DNA of 64,000 bases from Marinoscillum sp. MHG1-6 (GCF_024714475.1 NZ_JAMZMI010000002.1:310001-374000); one strand, 5' to 3'. Shown: positions 43,433 through 52,951, counted from the stretch's first letter. The notes: generated from the letters alone by a model not told the origin. A program made the numbers and translations.

Positions 43433-45748
43433 TTAGTCTACCAATTCAGAAACTGATTGTCTGAGCGTTTGTGCCGCATCGACCATCGCCTCAAGGGCCT
43501 TTATGGTCTCCGGCCAGTTTCTCGTCTTAAGTCCACAATCCGGATTAACCCAAAGTCGGTCCGCTGGAATTACGCGCACTGCCTTTTCCATCAAATCAAC
43601 CATTTCTTCCCTGGTGGGCACACGAGGTGAATGGATATCATATACTCCGGGGCCTATTTCATTAGGGTAGTTAAACTTACCAAACGCATCGAGCAGCTCC
43701 ATTTGCGAGCGACTGCATTCAATGGTAATCACATCCGCATCCATCGCTGCAATGTGCTCGATGATGTCATTGAATTCAGAATAACACATGTGAGTATGTA
43801 TCTGCGTTTTATCCTTCACATTGCTCGTTGAAAGCCTGAAAGCCCTGACCGCCCAGTCCAGATAATCAGACCAATCTCCACGACGAAGAGGCAGTCCCTC
43901 CCGTATGGCCGGCTCATCTACCTGGATGGCACTGATACCGGCGGACTCCAAATCCTTCACCTCATCCGCGATAGCCAGGGCTATCTGATTACAAGTATCC
44001 TTTCTTGGCTGATCATCTCTTACAAAAGACCATTGAAGAATTGTAACAGGCCCGGTAAGCATTCCCTTGACCACCTTTTCAGTAAGCGACTGGGCATACG
44101 CCGACCACTTCACTGTCATCGGCTTAGGCCTTTTCACATCACCAAAAATGATTGGAGGCTTCACGCAGCGCGAACCATAGCTCTGCACCCAACCAAAACG
44201 GGTAAAAACGAACCCATCCAATTGCTGACCGAAATATTCGACCATGTCATTTCGCTCAAACTCACCATGAACCAGTACGTCCAAACCGATTGCTTCCTGT
44301 AACTGGATCGCTTTTTTCGTAGCGGTCTGCAATTCCAGTTCGTATTGGTCATTCGTGATTTCTGCTCGACGATGTTTCAATCTCAACTGACGGATGTCCA
44401 CCGTTTGAGGAAAGGAACCAATCGTGGTAGTTGGGAACAGTGGTAAGTTCAGTCTTGACTTCTGGATCTGCTGACGCGTTCCAAAACCACTCATCCGGCT
44501 AAAGTTCTCCGGTCGAAGGGCAGAAACCCTCGCTTTAACGTTTTCATCATGGATCAATTCCGAACGCTTCCTCGCTTCAATCCTTCGCTGATTTTCAATA
44601 TACGTTGGGTCTTCCTTCCTATTCGAGTCAAGTTCAGCCAGCACGGCTAGCTCTTTGATCTCTCCCAGCTTTTGGCGAGCAAAGGACAGCCATTGTTTAA
44701 TTGTTGGAGGTAGTGCTGCATCGTATTCCAACTGTAAATCACATGGGACATGGAGGAGTGAACAACTCGGCGCAATCATCACACGGTCCTCACCAAGTTT
44801 TTCTATCGCCTTTCCTATGAGCTTCAGCGAGTTGTCGTAGTTATTGATCCATACATTGCGACCGTCCACTACCCCTAGTGAAATAGACATTGGAGACTTT
44901 ACATTGTCCAATATATCATCGAGTTGAGATGGGTCACGAACCAGGTCTATATGAAGGGCACAAATGGGCAGAGAAAGTGCCAGTGATAAATTTTCACGTA
45001 AGCCTTCAAAGTATGTCGTCATTAAGATCTTAAGATCAGGATATTGTACTCTGATCTCCTGATAAACACGCTGATACAACTCAACAGCCCTAGTCTCCAG
45101 ATCCATGGCCAGGAAAGGCTCATCCAACTGGATCCATTCGGCTCCGGCCTCGACCAGGTTTCCAATCAGCTCCAGGTAAACCGGTAAAAGCCTGTCAATC
45201 AGATCCAGCTTATCAAACCCGTCTTCTTTCTCCTTGCCAAGAAGCAAATATGTCAATGGTCCAATCAGTACCGGTTTAGTACTATAACCCAGCTCAAGCG
45301 CTTCTTTGAACTCCCTTACCGGCTTATCATCAAAGAATTCGAAGGTTTGGTCGGCTGTAAACTCCGGAACAATGTAGTGATAGTTTGTATCAAACCACTT
45401 GGTCATTTCCATTGCCGTAAGATCAAGGTCTTCCTTTTGCACACCTCGTGCCATGGCAAAATACAGGTCTAACAGTTGCTCCTTTTGCCCTGTCAGTACT
45501 TCATATCGCTTAGGAATAGCACCCAGTACCAACGACATATCCAGTACCTGGTCATAGTAAGAAAAATCATTGGAGGGGATCAGGTCCAGGTCGGCTTCAG
45601 ATTGAAGGCGCCAATTCCTTTTTCGAATGTCAGAAGCTACCTTCTGAAGTACCGTTACATCAATCTTACCACTCCAGTACTGTTCACAAGCAAATTTCAG
45701 TTCTCTCTGGCTACCTATCCGTGGATAGCCCAAATTGTGTGTTTGCAT
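43433..45748 (-). CDS. metE: Cobalamin-independent methionine synthase
   Basis: 771 residues in two barrel domains. Transfers methyl from 5-methyl-tetrahydropteroyl-triglutamate to homocysteine. N-terminal GYPRIGSQRELK, C-terminal FPTTTIGSFPQT, IQVDEPAIREGLPLR, and zinc ligands in HTHMCYSEF and NPDCGLKTR are all present. The long leader holds a cobalamin riboswitch, so expression should fall when B12 is available and MetH can work. Full length and no oddities. Confidence 0.96.
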   Translation of the reverse strand: MQTHNLGYPRIGSQRELKFACEQYWSGKIDVTVLQKVASDIRKRNWRLQSEADLDLIPSNDFSYYDQVLDMSLVLGAIPKRYEVLTGQKEQLLDLYFAMARGVQKEDLDLTAMEMTKWFDTNYHYIVPEFTADQTFEFFDDKPVREFKEALELGYSTKPVLIGPLTYLLLGKEKEDGFDKLDLIDRLLPVYLELIGNLVEAGAEWIQLDEPFLAMDLETRAVELYQRVYQEIRVQYPDLKILMTTYFEGLRENLSLALSLPICALHIDLVRDPSQLDDILDNVKSPMSISLGVVDGRNVWINNYDNSLKLIGKAIEKLGEDRVMIAPSCSLLHVPCDLQLEYDAALPPTIKQWLSFARQKLGEIKELAVLAELDSNRKEDPTYIENQRRIEARKRSELIHDENVKARVSALRPENFSRMSGFGTRQQIQKSRLNLPLFPTTTIGSFPQTVDIRQLRLKHRRAEITNDQYELELQTATKKAIQLQEAIGLDVLVHGEFERNDMVEYFGQQLDGFVFTRFGWVQSYGSRCVKPPIIFGDVKRPKPMTVKWSAYAQSLTEKVVKGMLTGPVTILQWSFVRDDQPRKDTCNQIALAIADEVKDLESAGISAIQVDEPAIREGLPLRRGDWSDYLDWAVRAFRLSTSNVKDKTQIHTHMCYSEFNDIIEHIAAMDADVITIECSRSQMELLDAFGKFNYPNEIGPGVYDIHSPRVPTREEMVDLMEKAVRVIPADRLWVNPDCGLKTRNWPETIKALEAMVDAAQTLRQSVSELVD

Positions 45749-45929
45749 TTTTAAGCTTTTAAATAATTAAAGAATTAGTTTAAAAGCTCTTTAGCCCAAC
45801 TTCACAACACTTTAGAAACAGAACAGGAAAATGAGGACATAGGGATTCCACGTCGCAACCATTCTCTGACCTACTTCATTACGCGAAAGTATTGTCAAAC
45901 TCCACCAATATGCTATTGGCAGATCGAAC

Positions 45930-46112
45930 AAGGCAGGTCTCCTGGCTATTCTGATCCTTGTCGGCCTTCTCATTCTGCCGGTAGCAAAACAATGGCGATT
46001 AGTAACAAGGACACGCTATGTCAAACTTTGACAAGTTGGACATCAGAAATTACAGTTGCGCGTCAGCTCGTGATTCACACACGATTCCCTTTTAATTGCA
46101 TCACCTGGCGGC
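45930..46112 (-). ncRNA. Cobalamin riboswitch in the metE leader
   Basis: On the minus strand, the leader has GCCGCCAGGTGATG, then AAAGGGAATCGTGTGTGAAT, then GAGCTGACGCGCAACTGTAA, and at the far end the B12 box AGCCAGGAGACCTGCC (45947-45932), in the order of the cobalamin aptamer. About 180 bases separate it from the metE start and contain a small CCAATAGCATATTGG hairpin. No strong terminator is visible there, so control may be translational or by a terminator I cannot resolve. Confidence 0.85.
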
Positions 46113-46197
46113 GAAGCAAACCCCGATCGATTTTGATCAAGAAATCAAGAAAAGAACTTCAGGCGCCAAATATAGACAAAGAGATCCATGAGTCAAC

Positions 46198-46231
46198 TGT
46201 AAAAAACAAAACCCCACTGGATAAGTGAGGC
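46198..46231 (-). terminator. Intrinsic terminator between tpx and the metE leader
   Basis: On the minus strand CCTCAC (46230-46225) pairs with GTGGGG (46217-46212), loop of seven, then a long T-run. It ends the tpx transcript ahead of the metE promoter. The region between 46232 and 46400 has short palindromes (for example GGATTTATAAATAAATCC) but no gene. Confidence 0.65.
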
Positions 46232-46400
46232 TCAATATTTAATCCTACTTTGTTAGGTTTGAGAAAAAGCCAAAGCAGGTTTGTTCCATTATTCCCCCTT
46301 TATACAAAAGGGGTATGGCAGGGGATTTATAAATAAATCCAACCCTGCATTTCTGATGCATCATCATCTAAACTTGACAAGAGCAGGCTTACTACGAAGC

Positions 46401-46895
46401 TCACAAGGCTCCTAAAGCAGCCTCATAATTAGGTTCCTGTGAGATAAACGGTACCTGCTCCGTATGAATCACCACCCCGCTTTCATCCAACACCACGATG
46501 GCTCTTGAGTTCAATCCTTTCATATATCCCTCTGTAAACTGAACTCCATAATCCACAGGAAACGAGCTTCTGAAAGTGGATAGCGTTTCCACATTATCTA
46601 TACCCTCAGCCGCACAAAACCTTCTATAGGCATATGGAAGATCTGCAGAAATGCAAAGCACCACCGTATTCTCAATTTCAGTCGCTTTGTCATTAAACTG
46701 ACGTACGGATGTGGCACAGGTACTCGTGTCTACACTTGGAAAAATATTGAGGATCACCTTCTTACCACCATATTCAGACAATGAAACTTCTGACATATCA
46801 GGTTTGACCAGGGTAAAATCAGGAGCCTGACTCCCGATACCGGGAAGCTCTCCGATCGTGTTTACAAGATTTCCTTTTACTTCTATTTGAGCCAT
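46401..46895 (-). CDS. tpx: Thiol peroxidase (Tpx)
   Basis: Atypical 2-Cys peroxiredoxin that reduces hydrogen or lipid peroxides with thioredoxin. Peroxidatic Cys in DTSTCATSVRQF and resolving Cys in AYRRFCAAEG. The ATG at 46895 gives MAQIEVKGNLV, the usual N terminus. The frame continues upstream to 46934 but adds only basic, non-homologous residues. About 164 residues. Standalone unit with terminator downstream. Confidence 0.92.
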   Translation of the reverse strand: MAQIEVKGNLVNTIGELPGIGSQAPDFTLVKPDMSEVSLSEYGGKKVILNIFPSVDTSTCATSVRQFNDKATEIENTVVLCISADLPYAYRRFCAAEGIDNVETLSTFRSSFPVDYGVQFTEGYMKGLNSRAIVVLDESGVVIHTEQVPFISQEPNYEAALGAL

Positions 46896-46992
46896 ATTGG
46901 AATGTTTTTCTTTCGATTTGATTAACAGGCCCAAGATAGAAACTGTTTTTCCAAATATTCAATCAGACTAGGTGAAGTAAAATAATATCATA

Positions 46993-47018
46993 AATGAACG
47001 AACATTCATTTAATTTTG
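46993..47018 (+). promoter_or_regulatory. TetR operator overlapping a promoter
   Basis: An imperfect palindrome AATGAACGAACATTCATT (46993-47010) directly precedes the -7 box TAATTTTG (47011-47018). A repressor here would block RNA polymerase. It controls the tetR-MFS unit that starts downstream. Confidence 0.6.
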
Positions 47019-47047
47019 TCGTTCATAAGCCAAAGTACATTCATACT

Positions 47048-47638
47048 GTGAGATTAAGAGACGAACAAAAACAAGCTACCATACAACAAAAGGCGATTGA
47101 GATCATCGTTGCAGATGGTTTCGATGGGCTTAGTATGCATAAACTAGCCAAAGCAGCTCAGGTCTCTCCGGCCACCATCTACATCTATTACAAGGACAGA
47201 GATGATCTGATCATTCAGCTAAGTATCGATGCAGAGCGGAAAATGTTTGAGGCCACCATGGAAGGGTTCGATCCTCACATGTCTTTTGCCGAAGGGCTTC
47301 GACATCAATGGAAGAGTCGGGCCAGCTATTTTCTAAAACACCCTGTACAAATGCACTTTTTGGAACAGGTGAGGTATTCTAAATACCATGAAGAAGTATT
47401 TCATGAGGCAAAAGCAGACTACATAGCAAGATTGACTTCTTTCGTACAAAATGCTATCGACAATAAAGAGTTAACGCCATTACCATTGGAGGTGTACTGG
47501 TCCCTGGCCTTCGCTCCGCTTTATCAGTTGGTAAAGTTTCACATCAATCAAAAAGGAATGCATGGCAAACCCTACATCCTTGAAGAGAAAACCATCGAAC
47601 TGGCAGCCTCACTGGTATTAAAAGGACTCAAACCATAA
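47048..47638 (+). CDS. TetR-family repressor
   Basis: About 196 residues from the GTG at 47048. The frame opens at an ATG, 46994, but that lies upstream of the -7 box at 47011-47018, so it would be outside the transcript. HTH: IIVADGFDGLSMHKLAKAAQVSPATIYIYYKDRDDL. The C-terminal helices bind an unknown ligand. It is 13 bases before an MFS exporter gene and probably represses both through the palindrome at 46993-47010. Confidence 0.83.
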   Translation: MRLRDEQKQATIQQKAIEIIVADGFDGLSMHKLAKAAQVSPATIYIYYKDRDDLIIQLSIDAERKMFEATMEGFDPHMSFAEGLRHQWKSRASYFLKHPVQMHFLEQVRYSKYHEEVFHEAKADYIARLTSFVQNAIDNKELTPLPLEVYWSLAFAPLYQLVKFHINQKGMHGKPYILEEKTIELAASLVLKGLKP

Positions 47639-47651
47639 AAGTTCAGAATAA

Positions 47652-48911
47652 ATGGATCAAAAAACCACAACAAAATGGACCTTCACCTCCTATCAAAAAT
47701 TCGTGATCGCCCTATTGGCGTTTTTACAATTTACCGTGGTATTGGACTTCATGGTGCTCTCACCACTCAGTGCAATTCTACTGGATGAGCTTAATATTAC
47801 CACGAGCCAGTTTGGTCTGGTAGTCTCGGCCTATGCCTTCAGTGCCGGAGCAGCAGGACTCCTTACGGCAGGGTTTGCAGACCGGTTTGATCGCAAGCGC
47901 TTGTTGATATTTTTCTATACCGGTTTTTTAGTTGGAACATTTTTCTGTGGTATTGCCCCGGATTACCGCACCCTGCTAATTGCAAGAGTTGTTACGGGTA
48001 TTTTTGGTGGAGTAATGAGTTCAGTGAGCTATGCGATCATTACAGACCTCTTTGCTTTGGAGAAAAGGGGACGTGTGATGGGCTTTGTACAGATGGCTTT
48101 TGCGGCCAGTCAGGTGCTTGGTATTCCCTTCGGTTTATACCTCGCCAATCATTTCGGATGGCATTCACCGTTTCTTCTTATTGTTGCTTTGGCATCTGTT
48201 GTTTTGATTCTGGTGATCGCCTACCTGAAACCCATCAACGAACATTTACAACTTCAATCTAAGAACAACGCCTTCGTTCATCTCTTTCATACTTTGAGCA
48301 ACAGAAGATACCTGAAAGGTTTTAGCGTAACTATCTTTTTAGCCACTGGTGGATTTATGCTGATGCCATTTGGGAGTGCATTTAGTGTGAACAACCTGGG
48401 AATCACTTTGGAAGAACTTCCATTTGTCTATATGGTCACCGGACTATTCACCATTGGTTTCGGACCCCTGGCAGGTAAGGTGAGTGATAGCTTTGGGAAA
48501 TACAGGGTCTTTACAGCGGGATCCATTTTGGCGATCATTATTATCACCATTTACTGTAGTATGGGACTGACCCCTATGTGGCTGGTGATCCTGATGAATG
48601 TCTTGCTCTTCGCCGGGATTACGGCGAGAATGATCTCCTCACAAGCCCTGATTACAGCAGTTCCTGATCCTAAAGACAGAGGCGCTTTTATGGGTATCAA
48701 CTCCTCTGTAATGCAGATATCCGGAGGTATTGCCTCTGCGATTGCTGGCATGATAGTTTCTCAGTCGGATTCCGGAAAAATTCTTCACTACGATACGCTG
48801 GGATATGTCGTTAGCGGAACGGTCATCTTAACTATCATTTTGATGTACTTCATCAATAAAATGATTTTCGGACCACAAGTGGAAGAACCCAGACTCAAAA
48901 GGGCTGCATAA
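47652..48911 (+). CDS. MFS transporter, drug-efflux (DHA1-like)
   Basis: 419 residues and twelve predicted helices. Motif A between helices 2 and 3 reads GFADRFDRKRLL, helix 4-5 carries the VVTGIFGGVMSS and GRVMGFVQMAFAASQVLGIPFG blocks. Inner membrane proton antiporter of drugs or metabolites, substrate unknown. Co-transcribed with the TetR gene. Confidence 0.83.
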   Translation: MDQKTTTKWTFTSYQKFVIALLAFLQFTVVLDFMVLSPLSAILLDELNITTSQFGLVVSAYAFSAGAAGLLTAGFADRFDRKRLLIFFYTGFLVGTFFCGIAPDYRTLLIARVVTGIFGGVMSSVSYAIITDLFALEKRGRVMGFVQMAFAASQVLGIPFGLYLANHFGWHSPFLLIVALASVVLILVIAYLKPINEHLQLQSKNNAFVHLFHTLSNRRYLKGFSVTIFLATGGFMLMPFGSAFSVNNLGITLEELPFVYMVTGLFTIGFGPLAGKVSDSFGKYRVFTAGSILAIIIITIYCSMGLTPMWLVILMNVLLFAGITARMISSQALITAVPDPKDRGAFMGINSSVMQISGGIASAIAGMIVSQSDSGKILHYDTLGYVVSGTVILTIILMYFINKMIFGPQVEEPRLKRAA

Positions 48912-48925
48912 CGTATCTTTTAAGT

Positions 48926-50008
48926 GTGATTGAGCCTACAACCATCCGAAAAATTATTCATGTTGACATGGATGCATTCTTTGCATCTGTTGAACAACAC
49001 GATAATCCTGAACTGAAAGGAAAACCTGTGGCGGTTGGAGGCAGCAAAGAGCGGGGTGTGGTGGCAGCGGCCAGTTACGAAGCCAGAAAATTCGGGGTTA
49101 AATCTGCCATGCCTTCATCTATAGCCGCCCGACAATGTCCGGATCTCATTTTCGTCAAACCGAGGTTCAGTCGATATAAAGAAGTCTCAGAACAAATTAG
49201 AGAAGTATTTCATGAATACACCGATCTCGTAGAGCCACTTAGCTTGGATGAAGCTTATTTGGATGTCACCCAGAACAAACTCGGAATTGAATACGCCACG
49301 CAGATTGGTCGGGAGATAAAAAGAAAAATCAAGGAACGCACAGCATTGACCGCTTCAGCTGGCATTTCATATAATAAGTTTCTCGCCAAGATCGCCTCCG
49401 ATATGGACAAGCCTGATGGCTTTTATGTCATCCTCCCGGAGCAGGCCGAAGCATTTCTGAGCAAGCTGCCCATTTCAAAATTCTTTGGCATCGGAAAGGC
49501 AACAGCAGAAAAAATGAAGAAAGCCGGAATATTCACCGGTGCGGACCTACGAAAAAAGAGTCTTTCAGACCTCCAACTAAGATATGGAAAAACAGGCGAA
49601 TACTATTATCACATTTGTCGTGGGGAAGATTCTCGCCCGGTAATTCCTGATCGGGAGCGTAAATCGATTAGTGCTGAAAATACCTTCGAATTAGATTTGA
49701 CGTCTTATGAAGAGGTTGTGAAAGAGGCCATGAATATTGCCGATATCACTTTCAAACGTTACGATAAGCTGGAAAAATCAGGACGTACCATTACCCTCAA
49801 GGTGAAATTCGATGATTTTAAGTCCATCACCAGAAGTCATACACTAGAGCAACCACTTCAATCTCTGGAAACATTGCGATCGGAGGTCATGCGGCTCATT
49901 GACCCAAATATTACTGAAACAAACGGTGTTCGGCTGCTCGGTGTTGGTATTTCAAATTTCAAGTCCCCCTCAGAAGATAGCCCTATCCAGTTAACCCTTA
50001 GCTTCTGA
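48926..50008 (+). CDS. dinB: DNA polymerase IV (DinB)
   Basis: Y-family translesion polymerase, 360 residues. Catalytic acids in HVDMDAFFASVEQ and SLDEAYLDVT, steric region ASYEARKFGVKSAMPS, helix-hairpin FFGIGKATAEKMKKAG and a little-finger domain. No obvious C-terminal clamp motif beyond IQLTLSF, which fits the beta-clamp pattern. Starts with GTG at 48926, 14 bases after the MFS gene. Its end overlaps the convergent gene by 18 bases. Confidence 0.94.
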   Translation: MIEPTTIRKIIHVDMDAFFASVEQHDNPELKGKPVAVGGSKERGVVAAASYEARKFGVKSAMPSSIAARQCPDLIFVKPRFSRYKEVSEQIREVFHEYTDLVEPLSLDEAYLDVTQNKLGIEYATQIGREIKRKIKERTALTASAGISYNKFLAKIASDMDKPDGFYVILPEQAEAFLSKLPISKFFGIGKATAEKMKKAGIFTGADLRKKSLSDLQLRYGKTGEYYYHICRGEDSRPVIPDRERKSISAENTFELDLTSYEEVVKEAMNIADITFKRYDKLEKSGRTITLKVKFDDFKSITRSHTLEQPLQSLETLRSEVMRLIDPNITETNGVRLLGVGISNFKSPSEDSPIQLTLSF

Positions 50009-50731
50009 GGTTTCGGCGGTTACTCGCGTAACCGACTGATCTATCCAACCACGATCCTTCAGCATGTGCAATACCAGATCAACAATTTCATGATCTGAAA
50101 GAGTCTTCACATTGATCACCAGATCAAAGACAGAAAGATCAAACGGTACACCAGTCAAATGCTCAGTCCATTTCACACGGTCTTCATCATGATGCCTAAT
50201 CAGTTCTTCTGCTTCTTTTTCAGAAATTTTACGCCTCTCAGCAATACTTCTAATTCGCCATTCCCGAGGAGCTATGAGTCGGATTCGAAGCACCTGTGCA
50301 AGGTCATTGGTCAGGATCGCCCCTCCTCTACCTACCAAAATTATATTACCTTCTTCAGCATGATGGTGCATTATTTCCCTGACCTTCTCAATGATTTTCT
50401 CATCTGAAACATTGTATAGTTGTGAAAAGGATGAAAATATATCCGAGAAGCTATCCGAATGGTATTGCATTATCCTTTTATCCAGGACATCCGTGGTAAT
50501 CTTCAATTCCTTAGCTGCTTCATCCAGCACTTCTTTGCTAACCATTTTCCATGGTTGCCGGTGGGAAATAAACTTGTGATGCTCATTGATTTCATGGATC
50601 AAAAGCTGAGCTACCCGATTAGCTTCACATCCAAATTCTCTAGAAATAGTGACAACTGGCCCATCATGCTTATGGAGACGACTTCTTTTTTCATCCCGCT
50701 CATTCATATATTTTTTCAAATCAATTGACAT
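49991..50731 (-). CDS. Cytidylate kinase-like protein
   Basis: 246 residues of the cytidylate-kinase-like family (PF13189 type): VVTISREFGCEANRVAQLL replaces the usual Walker A loop, with GRGGAIL and RIRLIAPREWRIRSIAERRKISEKEAEELI as the lid region. It is probably a P-loop phosphotransferase of unknown substrate and not the essential Cmk. Single-gene unit. Confidence 0.72.
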   Translation of the reverse strand: MSIDLKKYMNERDEKRSRLHKHDGPVVTISREFGCEANRVAQLLIHEINEHHKFISHRQPWKMVSKEVLDEAAKELKITTDVLDKRIMQYHSDSFSDIFSSFSQLYNVSDEKIIEKVREIMHHHAEEGNIILVGRGGAILTNDLAQVLRIRLIAPREWRIRSIAERRKISEKEAEELIRHHDEDRVKWTEHLTGVPFDLSVFDLVINVKTLSDHEIVDLVLHMLKDRGWIDQSVTRVTAETSEAKG

Positions 50732-50838
50732 GATCGTGGGGGTTAAGGTTCTACATAATTCTAGAACAAACGATCCCTCATTTTAATGCCCGAAAACTGA
50801 GATATTCCAGAGTCGCATTCCTAAGGGATTTGGAAATT

Positions 50839-50860
50839 AATATACCGATCGGTATATTTG
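50839..50860 (+). promoter_or_regulatory. TetR operator with embedded -7 box
   Basis: Perfect 20-bp palindrome AATATACCGATCGGTATATT at 50839-50858. The -7 box TATATTTG (50853-50860) lies in its right arm and the tetR ATG starts at 50865, so a transcript would begin at or next to the start codon. Confidence 0.75.
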
Positions 50861-50864
50861 TAGT

Positions 50865-51455
50865 ATGGGAAACCCAATTGAGACACGAGATACCATTATC
50901 AAAAAGGCAATAGCCCTTTTCAACACTAAGGGTTATCGTGCGACTTCCCTATCCGACATCACCAAGGCTACCGGACTCACCAAAGGGGCGATTTACGGAA
51001 ACTTCGAAAACAAGGATGCCGTAGCTGTTGCCGCTTATGAGTATGCAGCTCAAAAAGTCATTGACCAGCTAACCATCCGTATCAAAGCAGCACCGACTGC
51101 ACCGCTGAAGCTCAAAGCAATTGCTCATTATTACACGGAATATGTTACAAATCCACCCATTCAGGGGGGGTGCCCAGTGATTAACACTTCCATAGAAGCT
51201 GATGACAACTACCCACTTTTAAGGCTTAAAGTGGTACAAACCATGGCCATGATCAAAGAATCATTCAAAAAGATCATCCACCGTGGAATAAGCGAAGGAC
51301 AAATCAAGAAGGATATTGATGTGGAAGCCTTTGCCAATGTTTTCTATGCCACCATCAAAGGTGGAATTATGATTTCCCTTACCGAGGGAAATGCTACTAC
51401 AGCCAGGTTTGTTTCGAAGGAGATTGATCGAAGAGTTGACGAAATAAGCCTCTAA
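50865..51455 (+). CDS. TetR-family repressor (YxaF/LmrA-like)
   Basis: 196 residues: HTH in FNTKGYRATSLSDITKATGLTKGAIYGNFENKDAVAVAAYEY, then a ligand domain containing GGCPVINTSIEADD. It is flanked on both sides by the same palindrome ATACCGATCGGTAT, before its own start and before the alpha/beta hydrolase gene, so it autoregulates and controls that gene. No room for a leader is seen: the -7 box ends four bases before the ATG, suggesting leaderless translation. Confidence 0.85.
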   Translation: MGNPIETRDTIIKKAIALFNTKGYRATSLSDITKATGLTKGAIYGNFENKDAVAVAAYEYAAQKVIDQLTIRIKAAPTAPLKLKAIAHYYTEYVTNPPIQGGCPVINTSIEADDNYPLLRLKVVQTMAMIKESFKKIIHRGISEGQIKKDIDVEAFANVFYATIKGGIMISLTEGNATTARFVSKEIDRRVDEISL

Positions 51456-51472
51456 TTTTTTTATCCAATAAA

Positions 51473-51486
51473 ATACCGATCGGTAT
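51473..51486 (+). promoter_or_regulatory. Second TetR operator, before the hydrolase gene
   Basis: ATACCGATCGGTAT, the same 14-bp core as the operator at 50839-50858, ending three bases before the ATG at 51490. Repressor bound here would cover the start region. Confidence 0.75.
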
Positions 51487-51489
51487 ATT

Positions 51490-52422
51490 ATGAAACAGCA
51501 AAACATCACAATCACTTCACAAAATCCAAATTCAGGACGCCAGTCCACCAGGAAACAATCGAGTGGACAGGAATGGATCAAAAGAGGGCTGCGTGTCATG
51601 CAGCATTTTTCAGCACCTAAAACAGCTGAGATCATCTGGAACTTTGCCGTGCGTCCTCATCGCAGAAAGTTCACAGCTAAACAGGTCGCACTTATCGAAA
51701 GAGCGGAAACCAGTACCATCGAGTATCGGGGAGCAACCCTCACTACCTATCGATGGGGCTCTGGTGCCAGGAAGGTGCTACTTTGTCATGGATGGAATTC
51801 AAGGGTAGCCGATTTTCGACGAATGATCGAAACACTGGTCGAAGCAGGGTTTACTGTAGAAGGCATCGACATGAAAGCCCATGGACAATCGGAAGGCAAA
51901 TCCACCGCACTGCCTGAGTTTTGCGAGGTGCTTCAATCTTATTATCATGAACATGGCCCCTATTATGCTTTGGTAGGTTATTCTATGGGCGGACTTGCTG
52001 CCGGCATCGTCACTTCGGAATTATCGGATTATTTGAAACCGGAGCAGCTGATCATCATTTCTGCTCCACCATATGTGCGTTACTTTTTCTCTGATCTTGT
52101 GAAGAAGGACATTGGTTGCAACGAGCAGGTTTACGAGCACATGTGTGATCTCGTTCATCATAACTATGATCAGTCAATAGACCATTTTGACTTAAGGGAG
52201 AAAACATCTGAGCTTTCAAAGCAGAACATCACACTCATTTATGACGAGGATGACCAAACTGTACCCTTCCAAAAGGGCCAGGAACTGCATAGGCACTATC
52301 CAAATGCCACGTGGGTACACACCAGGCAAATGGGGCATTATAATATCATTTCCGAGCATCAGGTGATAAAACTGATAACAGCATCACTATTGGAAGAGAG
52401 TCTTAATCCGGTAATGGTTTGA
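51490..52422 (+). CDS. Alpha/beta hydrolase
   Basis: 310-residue alpha/beta hydrolase fold: oxyanion region LCHGWNSRVADFR, nucleophile elbow GYSMGG, acid in TLIYDEDDQTVPF and His in RQMGHYNII. The first ~70 residues are basic and unlike the fold. No signal peptide. Substrate unknown. Expression is set by the TetR operator next to its start, so it may detoxify an ester-type inducer. Confidence 0.82.
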   Translation: MKQQNITITSQNPNSGRQSTRKQSSGQEWIKRGLRVMQHFSAPKTAEIIWNFAVRPHRRKFTAKQVALIERAETSTIEYRGATLTTYRWGSGARKVLLCHGWNSRVADFRRMIETLVEAGFTVEGIDMKAHGQSEGKSTALPEFCEVLQSYYHEHGPYYALVGYSMGGLAAGIVTSELSDYLKPEQLIIISAPPYVRYFFSDLVKKDIGCNEQVYEHMCDLVHHNYDQSIDHFDLREKTSELSKQNITLIYDEDDQTVPFQKGQELHRHYPNATWVHTRQMGHYNIISEHQVIKLITASLLEESLNPVMV

Positions 52423-52446
52423 GGCTATATTTGCCGAAAAAAAACT

Positions 52447-52875
52447 ATGTATACAGGATTTCTTCATACCCATTCAGGTCTTAGATGGATTGTTTTACTC
52501 TTGATGGTTGTTGTAATTATAAAGTCATTTATTGGATGGTTCGGAAATAAGAACTTCACCAAGCTGGACAACATCCTTTCTTCTGCGACAGTGGGATTAT
52601 TGGATTTACAGTTTTTAATCGGTCTTGTGCTTTATTTTATTAGCCCCATCGTACAGTCGGCACTGGATTCCGGAAATATGATGAGTGATGATAACCTCAG
52701 ATTTTGGGGAGTAGAGCACGTGGTGACTATGGTTATTGCCATCGCATTGGCACATATCGGAAGGGCCAAAGCCAAAAAAGCATCAGATTCGACCGGGAAG
52801 TTCAAGTTTTTAGCTATCTTCTTATCTATCGCCTTATTGGCTGTGGTATTCGCTATTCCGTGGGAGCGGGTCTAA
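52447..52875 (+). CDS. Conserved four-helix membrane protein (cytochrome b-like label in relatives)
   Basis: 142 residues with four hydrophobic helices and conserved-looking HSGLRW at the start and VEHVVTMVIAIALAHIG in helix 3. Short Bacteroidota proteins of this type are often labelled cytochrome B, but heme binding is not evident from two His alone. Single gene, 24 bp after the hydrolase. Confidence 0.55.
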   Translation: MYTGFLHTHSGLRWIVLLLMVVVIIKSFIGWFGNKNFTKLDNILSSATVGLLDLQFLIGLVLYFISPIVQSALDSGNMMSDDNLRFWGVEHVVTMVIAIALAHIGRAKAKKASDSTGKFKFLAIFLSIALLAVVFAIPWERV

Positions 52876-52951
52876 ACTAAGAGACTGTTTCTCAAACAAT
52901 TTGATACCACAGGCCGTTAAAACTATGGTCTAACTTAAAATCAAAATTGTT

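Noticed and set aside
45992-46228. Plus-strand open frame of 78 codons
   Set aside because: It is the antisense of the cobalamin riboswitch and terminator; composition is not protein-like.
46896-46934. Upstream extension of tpx
   Set aside because: Residues have no match to the family, and the ATG at 46895 gives the normal MAQIEVKG start.
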